The notes: generated by a model from the letters alone, not told the origin. A DNA stretch of 64,000 nt from Spiroplasma endosymbiont of Crioceris asparagi (GCF_964020035.1 NZ_OZ026475.1:496001-560000), one strand, 5' to 3'. Positions 9,780-20,410 are shown, counted from the first letter of the stretch. A program made the numbers and translations.

Positions 9780-10610
9780 TTATTTTTTCTCTTTTAATTT
9801 ATTTAATGTTAATTTAATTTCTTCTTCTGACATCAATGTTTCTTTTAATAAGATAATTATTCGTAAAACATAAATCATTAATAAATCAATTGCAAAAGCA
9901 ATATTATGTTCTGCAAGCGGATTAATAAAATCGTGTTCTATGTGATTTCTTAATTTTCTAATTAAATGTCAACCACTTGAAAAACAAATACTATCAATAT
10001 TATTTTTCAATTTATTATATGCATCTTTATCTTTTGTTAAAAAATTAATATCATGAGAAAAATTTTGATAAAACTTAAGCATTTCTTTTTGATTATCATC
10101 ATTTGATTTTATTAAATATTTTCGATATAAATGATCAGCTATATATGATAATTTGTCAAATACAGAAAATAAATATTTAAATGTTTCATTTTGTTGATGA
10201 TATTCTTTTGAAGATATTTTATGTTGTATTTCAAAATCTAAAATTTCTTCCGATCATTTGATTTTTCTATATGTATACTTTGTAATTTCGAAAACTTCTT
10301 TAAAAATATAAAAATTAAAATAATCTTGATTTTTAAAAATTATTCTTGCCATAGTTTTTTTAATATTTGTTAGATAATTATAAATCTGTAATTTCGTTAA
10401 ACTAACATTTTGCGTTTTATTAAAACTTAAATTTATTTGAAATGATTGTTCATTTAAAAATTCGCAAATATTTTTTGTAATAATATCATTTTGAAAAATT
10501 AAACTATCAACATATTGCATTATTTCAACTAATTGGTTATCAAAATTAGGGTTTGTTTCTAATAAATTACTTTTGTCATAATTAATTTTTATTAAATCAT
10601 TTAACGTCAT
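9780..10610 (-). CDS. Hypothetical helical protein with a HEPN-type RNxxxH motif
   Basis: 276 residues, predicted almost entirely helical, cytosolic, with no signal or membrane helix. Not matched to a named family. Near the C-terminus SSGWHLIRKLRNHIEHDF contains RNHIEH (residues 221-226), the exact R-N-x-x-x-H spacing of HEPN ribonuclease active sites, placed between two helices as in those domains. The rest is Lys, Asn and Phe rich and looks lineage-specific. It sits between an aldose-epimerase-like gene and scpA with gaps of 6 and 2 nt, so it is constitutively part of the scp operon and no partner nucleotidyltransferase (the usual antitoxin) is adjacent. Function unknown; HEPN is inferred from one motif. 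Confidence 0.7.
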
Positions 10611-10616
10611 AAGAAC

Positions 10617-11459
10617 CTACTTTGCCTTGAAGTTAATATTCAATGATGTAACTTTTGATTTATTTATTGCAAGCGATTGAATGTGAGGTTTTTCAGAAAT
10701 TTCTTTTATTTCTTGTTCTACTTTGTCGGGGAAACCCTTTCAAGGTTCAAAACATAGTCATTTATTATCACTGTCTTTTGATCAAAAACAAAAAACATCA
10801 AACTCTTTTGTGTTAATGCTGAATTCTTTTTGAGCATCTTGATAACTAACCATTTCTGTTTGAAAAGTATTTGAAGCCAAACATAAATCACTATTTCATT
10901 TAATATCACTAACTTTAAAATCTTTTAATTTTATATATTCTTGTTCAACAGCCTTTAATCCTTCTTCAAAATTATGGAAAAATTCCTCTTCTTCATTTAA
11001 AGATATTTGGCCGTCTTTGGTAACTATAAAGGCTGGGTGAAAACCAATTGAATAATAAATTTCTTGTGTATCTTCATTAATTATTTTTAAACTAATTTGT
11101 ATTTCATTTTCTGTTAGTAATTCAAATTTAGCAACAATACTAAATTTGAAAGGATATTTTATTATGGTTTCTTTATTTCAAGAAGTCTCAAATTCTACAC
11201 TATCATCTTTTTTTGAAACAATTTTTCAATGATTAAAATTTCTTAAAAATCCGTGTTTTTCTAAATTGTAAATTTTATTATCATAAATAAATTTATCATC
11301 TTTTAATCTTCCACAAATTGGAAATAATATTGGTGATGTTTGTGGTCAACCACCATCTCTTTGATAAAGAAATTCAGTACCATTATTTTTTAAACTCACA
11401 ATTTCAATTGTTTCTTCGCTTATTAATGCTTCAGAATTGCCATTAAATATTTTTATCAT
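10617..11459 (-). CDS. Aldose 1-epimerase (galactose mutarotase)-like protein
   Basis: 280 residues of the galactose-mutarotase-like beta-sandwich superfamily, closest in pattern to the LacX/YihR-type branch. Visible family marks: LFPICGRLKDD (residues 45-55), KHGFLRNF with the substrate His, GFHPAF with the catalytic-type His, and CFEPWKGFPD near residue 245. Members interconvert alpha and beta anomers of hexoses or hexose phosphates in the cytosol. Several Trp are encoded by TGA, which breaks the gene in the standard code. It starts 12 nt downstream of the MFS-like transporter stop, suggesting a sugar-related pair. The exact sugar is unknown. Confidence 0.85.
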
Positions 11460-11471
11460 GCTGTCTCCCTT

Positions 11472-13166
11472 TTAGAATTCATCACTGTCTAGTGCAAATT
11501 CATCTATTTCATCTATTTCATTTTTATTTTTTTTATGAGGTTCAACAACTTCATCTATTAAAACATCATAACTTAAAAAGTTACTGTTTTTGACCTTTGG
11601 ATCGTTTTCTAAATTTTCATTTAACAAAATATCACTTTCAAAATCATAATTAGATTTATTCAAAGTTAAAGGGATTTTTGATTTTTCAATTATTGATAAT
11701 TGCACAAGTTTTTTTGATAACTGTCTGCTTTTTGAAAAGTTATCTATTTCAGAAATAATTTCAGATTTTGCAAAGTGAAAAATTATTAATCACACCATCA
11801 TTATTATTGCTGCCACTAATAACATAATTGTTCCGATCAAATCCATTTTTGAATATTTATCTGAATCCATACCATTTGTTTCATAGTAAGCAAAGAATTT
11901 GTGTGTGTTATAAAAAACTGTATTTGAACTAATATCTAATATTGCAATAAGAATATTTATTACATAAACACCAATTATTGAAGAACTTATAATAATACTT
12001 GATAAAGCAAAAAACTTAGTACGATACTGTCAAGATAACGCTAGTGAAAATAACATATACATTAATTGAGAAAAAACAAAATTTGAAATAAATAGTAAAC
12101 CTAGCATTACCATGCCATCTCTAACAAAAATCATTCCAATATAATCGATAATAATAATTCCGATAAAAGAAGCAATTGTATAACTTAAAAGAATTTTTTT
12201 AATAATGAAATGATATATTGGATAACTTAATATTGCTGCTAAAGCAAAATAACTAATAAAAAATGCTCTAGAAACCATATTATAATTTGCGCTTGTTAAA
12301 TGATCGCTTTGTGCCAAAAAAGACAATATAAGATTTTCAACAATAGCTGAATTGTTAATTCCAAAAATGAAACCTAATAAAATTGCCATTAAAATAAGTA
12401 AAAACCCAATGCGTTTTTTATATGGTCTTAAGTTTGTTAAGAATACTTCATCATATATTCCAGATAATTTGGGATCTTCTTTAATTTTTTTTGTAGCATA
12501 AACAACAAAGAAAACGATTAATAACATAAAGATATGTATATATATATTTGTGGCCTTTGACATGTAAAGCGGTGCATTAGGACCCAAATCTTTTTGTGTT
12601 AAACAAAATATATAAAGTCCAATAAAATTTCCCAAAAAAGATGATGTAACAATTATTCAAGTAATTGCTTGCGCTGAAATTTTATAGAAAAACTGTTCAT
12701 TAAAAAAAAGAAACTCTGTTGTAGAAACAGATATACATCCTCCATAGCAAATGCTGGCAAGGACAATTAAAAGTGTGTGACTACTTTCAAGATTTTTGTT
12801 TAAGAATAGTAATAAAATCATAAACACTTGAAATAAGTAAACTAAATAAAATAATTTTTTTTGTTTTTTAAAAATTTTAAAAACCAAAAAGCTATAAATT
12901 GGTCTTAAAACAATTGATAAAAATACAGTTCCAAAAATTGACATGACCATAAATAATGAATTATTAAATGCGCCTGATGGTACTATGTTAGATTGTTTTA
13001 AAATTTCAAATCCCGAAAACCCCGTTACTATTCAAAAAAAGATTGTTTTAAAACAAAATAACAATCTATCACCTTTTAATTTTTCTTTTTGAATAACAAA
13101 AAAAAAGGAAACAAATCCTAATATTATAAAAATTGGATACAAAATATATAAATCAAAATTTGCCAT
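11472..13166 (-). CDS. MFS-like multi-pass membrane transporter
   Basis: 564 residues with about 12 hydrophobic helices between residues 5 and 480, then a cytosolic tail of about 80 residues that is Asp/Glu/Asn rich and ends DEFALDSDEF. Overall layout is that of major facilitator superfamily members annotated in Entomoplasmatales, but I see no clean MFS A-motif, so the substrate is unknown. Start is the ATG at 13166 after AAAGGAAAA. It lies between argS (10 nt) and the aldose-epimerase-like gene (12 nt), so sugar uptake or export is plausible by context only. The acidic C-terminal tail is unusual. Confidence 0.7.
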
Positions 13167-13176
13167 TGGTTTTCCT

Positions 13177-14835
13177 TTACATTTTATTAACTACATCTAA
13201 TCCTAATAAGTTAAATACATTTCTAACAAGTTTATATGTTGCATAAACTAAATTTAATCTTTGTGCTGAAAGCTCTAAATTATTAGTATCAATGATTTTG
13301 TTGCTATTATAATTTGAATGAAATAATTTACATATGTTTTGTACATAATCACAAACTAAGTTGGGTGATTTATTAACAGCAGCATCTCTAACTATTTTTT
13401 GGAAATTATCTATTTGTAAAATTAATTCAATTTCTTTTTTATCAGTTAGTAAATTAACATTTTTTGAAGGTTTAATATTATTTTCTTCAGCCTTCATTAT
13501 AATTTGATTTGCACGTGCTGTTGCATATTGTAAGTAAAAAATTGGATTGTTTAAAGATTTTTGTGTAATTAAATCAATGTCAAAATTCATATGTGTATTT
13601 GAATTTTTAGATGCCATCATATATCTAATTCCATCTTTACCAACCATTTCATAAAGATCGATTAATCAAACTGCAGTTCCTGCTCTTTTAGACATTTTAA
13701 ATTCTTTTCCAGCTTTAGTTAATGAAACCATTTGAATAATTTCAAACACAAACTTAGAACCATCTTCACCTAATAATTGCAATCCCGCCTTCATTCTTGG
13801 AACATAACCATGATGGTCTGCACCCCAAACAAAAATATATTCATCTGCATTTTCTCTTTTAAATCTTTGTCATTGTGAAGCAAGATCTGGCAAAATATAT
13901 GCAAAAGAACCATCTGATTTTACTAATACTCTATCTTTGTCATCCCCAAAAGTTGTTGATTTCAATCATATAGCACCATCTTTTTCATAAGAAGCATTAT
14001 TTTTACTTAAAAAATCTAGAGTTTTTTGAATTGCTCCTGAATCATACATAGATTTTTCACTTATAAATTTTTCAATATTTATATCCATTAATTTTAAATG
14101 TTCTTTAATTATTTTTAAAAAGAAATTAATTGATTTGCTTTTAAAAAATTCATGCACTTCTGGATTAACAATTTTATTATCTTTAATTATGTTATTGGCA
14201 TATTTATCACCAATTTCTTTTTTTAATTCTTCCCCCGCTTTAATGTATATATCGCCTTCATACATTTCTTCAGGTTTTGCAATTTCTTGGTTTAATGCTT
14301 TTTTATAAAAATAAAACAATGTTGCTGCTGAAATATTTATTTGATTACCAAAATCATTTGTATAATATTCTGTTTCAACATCATATCCAGCAAAACGCAT
14401 TATTCTTGCAATAACATCGCCAATAACACCATTTCTTGCATGACCAATGTGTAAATATCCGGTTGGATTAGCGCTAACTAATTCAATGCTTATTTTTTTA
14501 TTATTACTTTTACTTGAACCATATTTTAAATCTTGTGACTCAATTTCTGAGAAAACTTTTTTAAAAATATATTCTTCTTTTAAAAATAAATTAATAAAAC
14601 CTTGACCAGCAATTTCTACTTTACTAAATATTGTTTCTTTTTTTAAAAGATCAATTAAAGTGTTTGCTAATTCTATCGGTTTTAGTTGATTAACCTTTGC
14701 ATTAATTAATGCAAAATTTGTTGAAAAATGTCCATTTTGAAAACTTTTTGTTTTTTCAACAATTACTTTTCCTTTTAATTTGTTTTTTGTAACAATATTA
14801 TTTATTAAATTTTCTAATTCATAAATTAATGCCAT
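13177..14835 (-). CDS. argS: Arginyl-tRNA synthetase
   Basis: Charges tRNA-Arg with arginine. 552 residues: an N-terminal Add-1 domain (residues 1-100), the class I HIGH motif in [18 protein letters not shown] near residue 125, KMSKRAG near residue 385, and a DALR anticodon-binding C-terminal domain ending [10 protein letters not shown]. The frame crosses TGA codons, so a standard-code reading breaks between residues 289 and 397. Length is typical of mollicute ArgRS. It heads the long run of genes down to yebC; a promoter lies in the AT-rich 14836-14870 stretch (TATATATAA) next to the ldh terminator. Confidence 0.96.
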
Positions 14836-14873
14836 TTAAATCACCATATATTTATTATATATAAATAATCAAC

Positions 14874-14895
14874 AAAAAAACCCTTTAAAAAGGGT
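14874..14895 (-). terminator. Rho-independent terminator of ldh
   Basis: Stem ACCCTTT / AAAGGGT with a TTTA-type loop, followed by a run of T on the minus strand, 17 nt after the ldh stop. Confidence 0.85.
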
Positions 14896-14911
14896 CTTGT
14901 TTAAAAAATAA

Positions 14912-15862
14912 TTAAATTGCTTTTTCAGCTTCTTTGTAAACTTCTTGAAGTTGTGCAAATGATTTATTAAATAATTCTTGTTCTTCATTAGATAATTTTC
15001 ATTCAATGATTTTTTCTCAACCATTAGCTCCAATGATTGCAGGAACTCCAGTATATAAACCTTTGCATCCGAATTCACCATTTAATAATGCTCCAACCAT
15101 TAAAGTTGCTTTTTCATTTTTAAGTACAGCTTTTAAAATTCTTGCCAAACATACACCAATTCCATAAAATGTTGCACGTTTTTTTTCGATAATTTTGTAT
15201 GCCATATTAACTGCATCAACTTTGATTTTTTCTAAATCATCTTTTGATACAACTTTTTCATCAATATATTCTTGTAATGGTTTACCCATAACTGTTGCAT
15301 TTGATCAAGCAGCAACTGCTGAATCACCATGTTCTCCTAATAAATATGCATTTACTGAAGATGGGTGAACATTAATTTTTTCACCTAATAATCTTCTCAA
15401 TCTAGCTGAGTCAAGAGTTGTACCTGAACCAATAATAGTTTTTGGATCAAATTTTGTAATTGTTTCATATACTTTTGTTAATACATCAACTGGATTTGAA
15501 GCAATAATTGTAATTCCTTTAAATCCTGATTTTTTAACTTCTGTAGCAATGTCTTTCATAATTTTTGCATTGTCACAAACCATAGCTAATCTTGTTTCAC
15601 CTGGTTTTTGTGGTCTTCCTGCTGTAATTACAACAACATCTGCATCTTTACAATCTTGGTATTCACCAGCTTTAATTTTTGTAAATGGACTTGGTAAAAC
15701 AGCCATTGTGTCTGCTAAATCCATTTCGTTACCGATTGCTGCATCTTTAAAAACGTCAATTAAAACATATTCTGATGCCAATCCTTGGTTGATTGATGCA
15801 TATAAGAAACTTGTTCCTACAGCTCCACAACCTATTAATACTACTTTATGTCCTTTTTGCAT
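14912..15862 (-). CDS. ldh: L-lactate dehydrogenase
   Basis: Reduces pyruvate to L-lactate and regenerates NAD+ at the end of glycolysis. 316 residues: GCGAVGTSF coenzyme loop (residues 11-19), VLIDVFKD with the NAD-ribose Asp, ITAGRPQKPGETRLA with the substrate-loop Arg, ASNPVDVLT, and LGEHGDSAVAAW holding the catalytic His. Trp at this last site and in the ANGWEKIIEW region is encoded by TGA. The gene has its own promoter overlapping the frr stop and its own terminator, so it is a single-gene unit. Allosteric fructose-1,6-bisphosphate control is common in the family but cannot be judged here. Confidence 0.96.
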
Positions 15863-15880
15863 AACTATCCCCCAATTCTC

Positions 15881-15886
15881 ATTATA
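15881..15886 (-). promoter_or_regulatory. Putative -10 box of ldh
   Basis: TATAAT on the minus strand (context AGTATAATGAG) 18 nt upstream of the ldh ATG; it precedes a GGGGGAT ribosome-binding site and abuts the frr stop codon at 15887-15889. The implied 5' untranslated region is very short. Confidence 0.6.
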
Positions 15887-16438
15887 CTATAATGAAAGTA
15901 TTTCTTTTTCTTTTGCTTTAAAAATTTTATCGATTTCATTAATAAATTTTTTTGTTAATTTATCAACTTCTTCTTCTAAACTAATTTTTGTTCCTTCTGG
16001 CAAGTTGTCAATTTTTTTTATTTGATCAAAAAAATGTCTTCTTTTATTTCTAACTTGAACTCTGTATCCTTCAGTATCTTTATTTAATTCTTTAGCAATA
16101 GTTTTTCTTGTGTCTTCAGTCAAAGGTGGCACTTTAACCCTAACTCCGTTTCCTTCTACAGATAAATTTAAACCCGAATTGTAATGTGCTATTGCACTTG
16201 CAACTTCTTTTACTAAACTATGATCATATGGTTTTACAAATAGTTGTTGCGGATCTGGATAACTAATTTGACTCATATGAGTTAATTGTGTTGGTGCACC
16301 ATAAAGATTAACCATAACTTTTTCTAATAATGAAGCATTTGCTCTACCTGTTCTAAATTTTGTAATATGGTTTTCGTAATTTTCAATTACTTCACCCATT
16401 TCTAACTCACAATTTTCAATTATTTCTTCGTAATTCAT
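15887..16438 (-). CDS. frr: Ribosome recycling factor
   Basis: 183 residues, dissociating post-termination ribosomes together with EF-G. Hallmarks: FRTGRANASLLEKVMVNLYG (residues 28-47), NLSVEGNGVRVKVPPLTEDTRK, and VQVRNKRR. Full family length with a normal start 13 nt after pyrH, the conserved pyrH-frr pair. It ends at TAG inside the ldh promoter region. Confidence 0.97.
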   Translation of the reverse strand: MNYEEIIENCELEMGEVIENYENHITKFRTGRANASLLEKVMVNLYGAPTQLTHMSQISYPDPQQLFVKPYDHSLVKEVASAIAHYNSGLNLSVEGNGVRVKVPPLTEDTRKTIAKELNKDTEGYRVQVRNKRRHFFDQIKKIDNLPEGTKISLEEEVDKLTKKFINEIDKIFKAKEKEILSL

Positions 16439-16451
16439 TTTAATACCTACC

Positions 16452-17165
16452 TTATTCTATTAATGTTGACTCAATTTTATTATTGATTAATTTAATTATA
16501 TTCCCTTTTGGAACAACATCGAAAACAACAATTTTGATGTTTCCATCACGACAAACAGTGATCGCTGTGGGGTCCATAATTTGTAGACCTTTAACTAAAA
16601 CATCTTGAAAACTAAGATGTTTAAAAAAGACAGCATTGTTATTAATTTTTGGATCGCTGTCATAAACACCTTTAACACCATTTTTTCCAAGCAATAAAAC
16701 ATCTGCTCCAATTTCAATAGCTCTTAAACTGGCTGCGGTGTCTGTTGTAAAATTTGAATATCCGGTTCCACCAGCAAATATTACAACATAACCATTATCT
16801 AAATATTCTCTAGCATCACGATAATTATATGGTGATGTTACATTTTTAATTTCTAATGCAGAATAAAGTTTAACCTTATTAAAACCAACTGATTTAAATA
16901 CGCCTTCTAAAGCAAGTCCATTCATAATTGTTGCCATCATCCCCATATAGTCAGCATCAATTTTGTTTAAGCGCAATGTCCCAGCTAATTTACCTCTTCA
17001 AATGTTACCGGCACCAATTACAATACCTGGTTGAATTCCTTGTTTTTTTAATTCAATAATTTGTTCAACAACTTCAACCATTTTTTCTTGGCTATAAATT
17101 TCGTGATCTGAATCAGATTTTAATGATTCCCCAGAAATTTTTAACAATACTCTTTTATAATTCAT
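16452..17165 (-). CDS. pyrH: Uridylate kinase (UMP kinase)
   Basis: Phosphorylates UMP to UDP; a hexameric amino-acid-kinase-fold enzyme. 237 residues, starting MNYKRVLLKISGESL, the family start, then GIVIGAGNIWRG with TGA as Trp, DADYMGMMATIMNG, VVIFAGGTGYSNFTTDTAA with the ATP loop, and MDPTAITVCRD. The upstream neighbour is a flavin-binding-like gene rather than tsf, so the usual rpsB-tsf-pyrH-frr block is split. In-frame TGA at the conserved Trp of the UMP-binding loop splits the gene in the standard code. Confidence 0.95.
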
Positions 17166-17193
17166 TTTAAAATCCACCTTAAATAATTTTATA

Positions 17194-17724
17194 TTATTTT
17201 ATAGGTTTTTTTTCTAATCTATAGTAATTTCTAAATTTATAAATTAATGGTCTAATATTTTTATCAATAATATAACCTTCTTCATCCAAACAATCTTGTT
17301 TGACAAAAACGTTTTTAATTTTAAAACGCACAAAATGAACACTTTCTGCATCAACACTAGAAATATTTTCTGCATATAAATCCATTGAAATTGGACACTC
17401 TTCATATCTAGATAAATTTGCAAATTGACTTTCAGAAACGGTTAATCAACTATTGATTGGTTCTTTTGTTTTATAACTTTTGTCAACTCTTCTATAATTA
17501 TTTTCATCTAAAATATTTAAAACTGCATTTTCACTACTTAATATATTTTTATAGGCGCTTGAATTTTTTTGTAATGCCACCACAATAAAATTCTTGAAGT
17601 TCATTAAAGAAGTTACAATAGTAACCTCCTCAATTTGTTTTTCATTATTATAAGTATTTAATAAAGCGATTGGAAAACCTCATTGAATACTTTGTGATTT
17701 AATTTTTATAAACTTTTTTTGCAT
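17194..17724 (-). CDS. Flavin reductase-like (FMN-binding split-barrel) protein
   Basis: 176 residues resembling the flavin reductase / RutF family. The opening WGFPIALLNTYN, then VTIVTSLMNFKNFIVVALQKNSSAYKNI and a segment near NAVLNIL follow the family's order (PVxLVTT, ASxxPP, SxTxxNIxxSGxFxVN). Members bind FMN and reduce it with NAD(P)H or act as flavoproteins. Catalytic residues cannot be pinpointed and mollicute members are divergent, so activity is uncertain. It has its own promoter (-35 TTGAAT at 17787-17792, 18-nt spacer, -10 TAAAAT at 17763-17768) and a GTGGAGATAAAT leader before the ATG. It ends 28 nt before pyrH and is likely co-transcribed with it. Confidence 0.7.
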
Positions 17725-17762
17725 ATTTATCTCCACTAATTGATAACATTGTTTATGCATAT

Positions 17763-17792
17763 ATTTTATCACATAATGGTACTATTATTCAA
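17763..17792 (-). promoter_or_regulatory. Putative promoter of the flavin reductase-like gene
   Basis: -35 TTGAAT (17787-17792), 18-nt spacer, -10 TAAAAT (17763-17768), 39 nt upstream of the ATG. The -35 lies in the left arm of the inverted repeat at 17784-17884, so folding or protein binding there could affect it. Confidence 0.5.
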
Positions 17793-17884
17793 AATAAGCA
17801 CTCATTTCGAACTTTTTTTTTTTTTTTTAGTAAGTTGTCACAAGAAGTTAAAAATAGTGCTTAAATGGGTTTATTTTGAATAAT
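17784..17884. repeat. Long imperfect inverted repeat with a T16 tract in its loop
   Basis: Left arm 17784-17802 (ATTATTCAAAATAAGCACT) pairs with AGTGCT (17856-17861) and TTATTTTGAATAAT (17871-17884), with a 9-nt insertion in the right arm. The loop holds a run of 16 T at 17813-17828. It fills the gap between the flavin reductase-like gene and the terminator of the upstream membrane-protein gene. No ORF lies inside. Confidence 0.7.
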
Positions 17885-17887
17885 TTA

Positions 17888-17916
17888 TAAAAAAAATAAG
17901 TTTGAAACTTATTTTT
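17888..17916 (-). terminator. Rho-independent terminator
   Basis: Stem AAATAAGTTT / AAACTTATTT with a 1-nt centre and a T-run on the minus strand; it includes the stop codon of the 17909-18490 gene. Confidence 0.75.
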
Positions 17917-18490
17917 CTAGTTTTAAATTAAATTCGTATTCTTTAACTCATTGTTTTTGATTTGTCTCAATGGGTTCTAAATCAATTCATGATTTATTAT
18001 CAATAATAGTTTTTGCAAAATCTGAATTAAGCTTTAAAGAAATACTTTTAATATTTGATGAAGCACAATAATTTATAAATATTTTTTTGACTTCATTATC
18101 TATTATTATTGATTTAATTTCTGAAAATTTAATACTTGATCCAAAAAACACAAGTTTTTTACTATTATTATTAATGCTTAAAGCAACTTTTTCTAAAAAT
18201 GTTCAAATCATTGAAAATAAAATGATAGTTAAAATGATAGTTAAATAAATTAAAATTTTACCCTTTTGAGAATCACTATTATTCTTAATTGTAATAAGTG
18301 TTAATAATGAAAAAATAAAATAAACACTTACTATTATTAAATTAATTGAAAGCATTAAAACATTAATTTTATACACGTTACCTTTTTGTTTTCAAAATTG
18401 AAATAAAGTACCAAAATTTGCTATTAATGCAACAACTGAAATTATCATTAAAATAACCGCGATTACTAATGTGGGATTGTTGTTTGTCAT
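17909..18490 (-). CDS. Hypothetical membrane protein downstream of tsf
   Basis: 193 residues, not recognised. Three hydrophobic helices occupy the first half: about residues 8-30, 43-66 and 78-98. A cytosolic part of about 95 residues follows (KKLVFFGSSIKFSEIKSI onward) that looks like a small beta-strand-rich PH-like domain, ending in a Lys/Glu tail. The ATG overlaps nothing; it starts 3 nt after the tsf stop and its own stop lies in a terminator, so it ends the rpsB-tsf unit. Trp codons are TGA. Lineage-specific small membrane protein is the honest description. Confidence 0.75.
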
Positions 18491-18493
18491 TTA

Positions 18494-19375
18494 CTAACCT
18501 TTTAATTGCGCAGCAACTTCAGCTGCAAAATCAGTAACAACTTTTTCTATTCCTTCACCAACTTCAAATCTTTTCATAGAAATTAAGTTTGTTTTTTTAG
18601 ATTCTAAAAATTGTTTAATTTTTAATTTTTCATCCATTACAAATGCTTGTTCTAGTAAAACAATTTCTGAAATTTTTTTGTTTAATTTTCCATTTAAAAT
18701 ATTTTTGGCAATATTTTCTGGTTTTCCTGTAACATCAGTTGTTTCTTTAATTATATGCATTTCAGAATCTTTGAATGATTGTGGTACATCATTTACAGAT
18801 AAGTATTTAGGTGACATTGCAGCAATATGCATTGCAATATTATAAGCATCATCTTTTGAAATTGATCCTTCAAATTCAACTAATACTGAAATTCTTTTGT
18901 TAGAGTGATTATATGTTGAAATTATTTGTTTTTTTGCTAAGTCAACAAATTCAACTCTTCTAAATTCAATTTTTTCACCTATTGTAGCAGTTGCAGCAAT
19001 ACAAGCTTCTTCAATTGTTTGTTTACTTTTTAATTGAATTTTTAAAGCTTCTTCACGATTTTTAAAATCATTTTTTAATAAAGCGTCTGCAATTTCATCA
19101 ATTAAATCTAAAAAGTTTTGATTTTTTGAAACAAAATCTGTTTCTGAATTAACTTCAAATATAATTGCTTTTTTAGAATTTGATTTAGCACAAGTAACTC
19201 CTTCAGCAGCTACTCTGTCAGCTTTTTTTGCAGCTTTAACTAAACCATTTTCTCTTAATCAAACAACTGCTTCATCAATGTTTCCATTTGTTGCATCTAA
19301 TGCTTTTTTACAATCCATCATTCCAGCGCTAGTGATTTCTCTTAATTTTTTAATTAATTGTGGTGTTGCTCCCAT
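18494..19375 (-). CDS. tsf: Translation elongation factor Ts
   Basis: Guanine-nucleotide exchange factor for EF-Tu. 293 residues, starting [26 protein letters not shown], i.e. the UBA-like domain with the family's [10 protein letters not shown] motif, followed by the coiled dimerisation region and a C-terminal [10 protein letters not shown] (MHIAAMxPxYL) motif. It begins 1 nt after the rpsB stop, the universal rpsB-tsf pair. Full length, no oddities. Confidence 0.97.
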
Positions 19376-19376
19376 A

Positions 19377-20258
19377 TTATTTATCTCCTAGTTTTTCTTC
19401 TGTACTTTTTTTATCAGAAGTTTTTGTATCAACAGTTTTTGCTTCTGTACGTTTATATTCTGTACGTTTGTTATCTGTAAATTGTCTACGTTCTGAATTG
19501 TATTTGTTTTCGTATTTATTTTCAGTTTCTTCTTTTTTAGGTGTTATTGTTCTTAATTGAGATGGTGATAATTTCATATCTGCACCAACTGCATAACATT
19601 CAGCTAAATAATTAACAATAATGTTGATTGATTCTGAAACATCATCATTTGCAGGAATTACAAAGTCCACCAAGTCTGGGTTTACGTTTGTATCACAAAT
19701 TGCAATAACTGGAATTTTTAAAACTCTAGCTTCTTTAACGGCAATTTCATCATGAATTGGATCTGCTACAAAAATTGCTGCTGGCAATTTGTGCATATAT
19801 CTAATTCCACCAATAATTCTTTCTAATTTTTCTTTTTCTTTTCTAATTAAAATTTGTTCTTTTTTAGGTCTTAAATTAATTTTTCCTGTTTTTTCTTCAT
19901 TTTCAATATTTCATAAAGCTTTGAATCTTAATGAAATAGTTCTCATGTTTGTAAGTGATCCACCCAATCAACGAACATCAACAAAAAAGTTTTGTGTTCT
20001 TTGAGCTGCTTCCTTAACTGCTGCTTGAGCTGCTTTTTTTGTTCCTACAAAAATAATTTTTTCTTTTGACTTACCAATTTCAGTCATGAATTTTCCAACT
20101 TCTTCTAATATAGAAACTGTTTTTTGTAAATCGATAATATGTACTTTGTTTTTTGTTCCATAAATGTATGGTTTCATTTTTGGATTTCAATTTCTTGTGT
20201 TGTGACCATACTGAGCACTTGCTTCATATAGATCATCTCTTGTTAGTGATTTTGGCAT
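19377..20258 (-). CDS. rpsB: 30S ribosomal protein S2
   Basis: 293 residues. The core has [20 protein letters not shown] (TGA Trp), [18 protein letters not shown], and [20 protein letters not shown], then [25 protein letters not shown], all S2 hallmarks. After residue 240 comes a C-terminal tail of about 53 residues that is extremely charged (Lys, Glu, Thr, Arg rich, with near-repeats of the type [10 protein letters not shown]). Such tails occur in mollicute S2 but vary in length. The gene is preceded by a leader of about 115 nt that may be autoregulatory, and a good promoter. Confidence 0.96.
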
Positions 20259-20376
20259 ATTTAATTTCCCTTTCGTTATGCTTCCATTAAGTTCTAAATG
20301 AGACCACCATTTGATTATTCAAATAGCACTGGGTATCAAAATTCCTTAATGTGTTTACTATTGATATAAACTACAT
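20259..20376 (-). promoter_or_regulatory. Structured 5' leader of rpsB (possible S2 autoregulatory RNA)
   Basis: About 115 nt between the promoter and the ATG with no ORF. On the minus strand it contains ATTTGA-ATAA-TCAAAT, a small hairpin, flanked by GC-richer stretches (TACCCAGTGC and GGTGGTCTCA) that stand out from the surrounding AT-rich DNA. Ribosomal protein S2 leaders that bind S2 are known in other bacteria; I cannot match this to a specific family. Confidence 0.45.
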
Positions 20377-20381
20377 AAGTT

Positions 20382-20410
20382 ATTATATATAGATATGAAA
20401 AAAATGACAA
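20382..20410 (-). promoter_or_regulatory. Promoter of rpsB-tsf
   Basis: -35 TTGTCA (20405-20410), 17-nt spacer, -10 TATAAT (20382-20387): close to the sigma-70 consensus, the best promoter in the window. The -35 touches the folA terminator. Confidence 0.75.

Noticed and set aside
15549-16025. Plus-strand ORF of 158 residues
   Set aside because: Antisense to ldh and frr, both certain; composition is that of a reverse-complement shadow.
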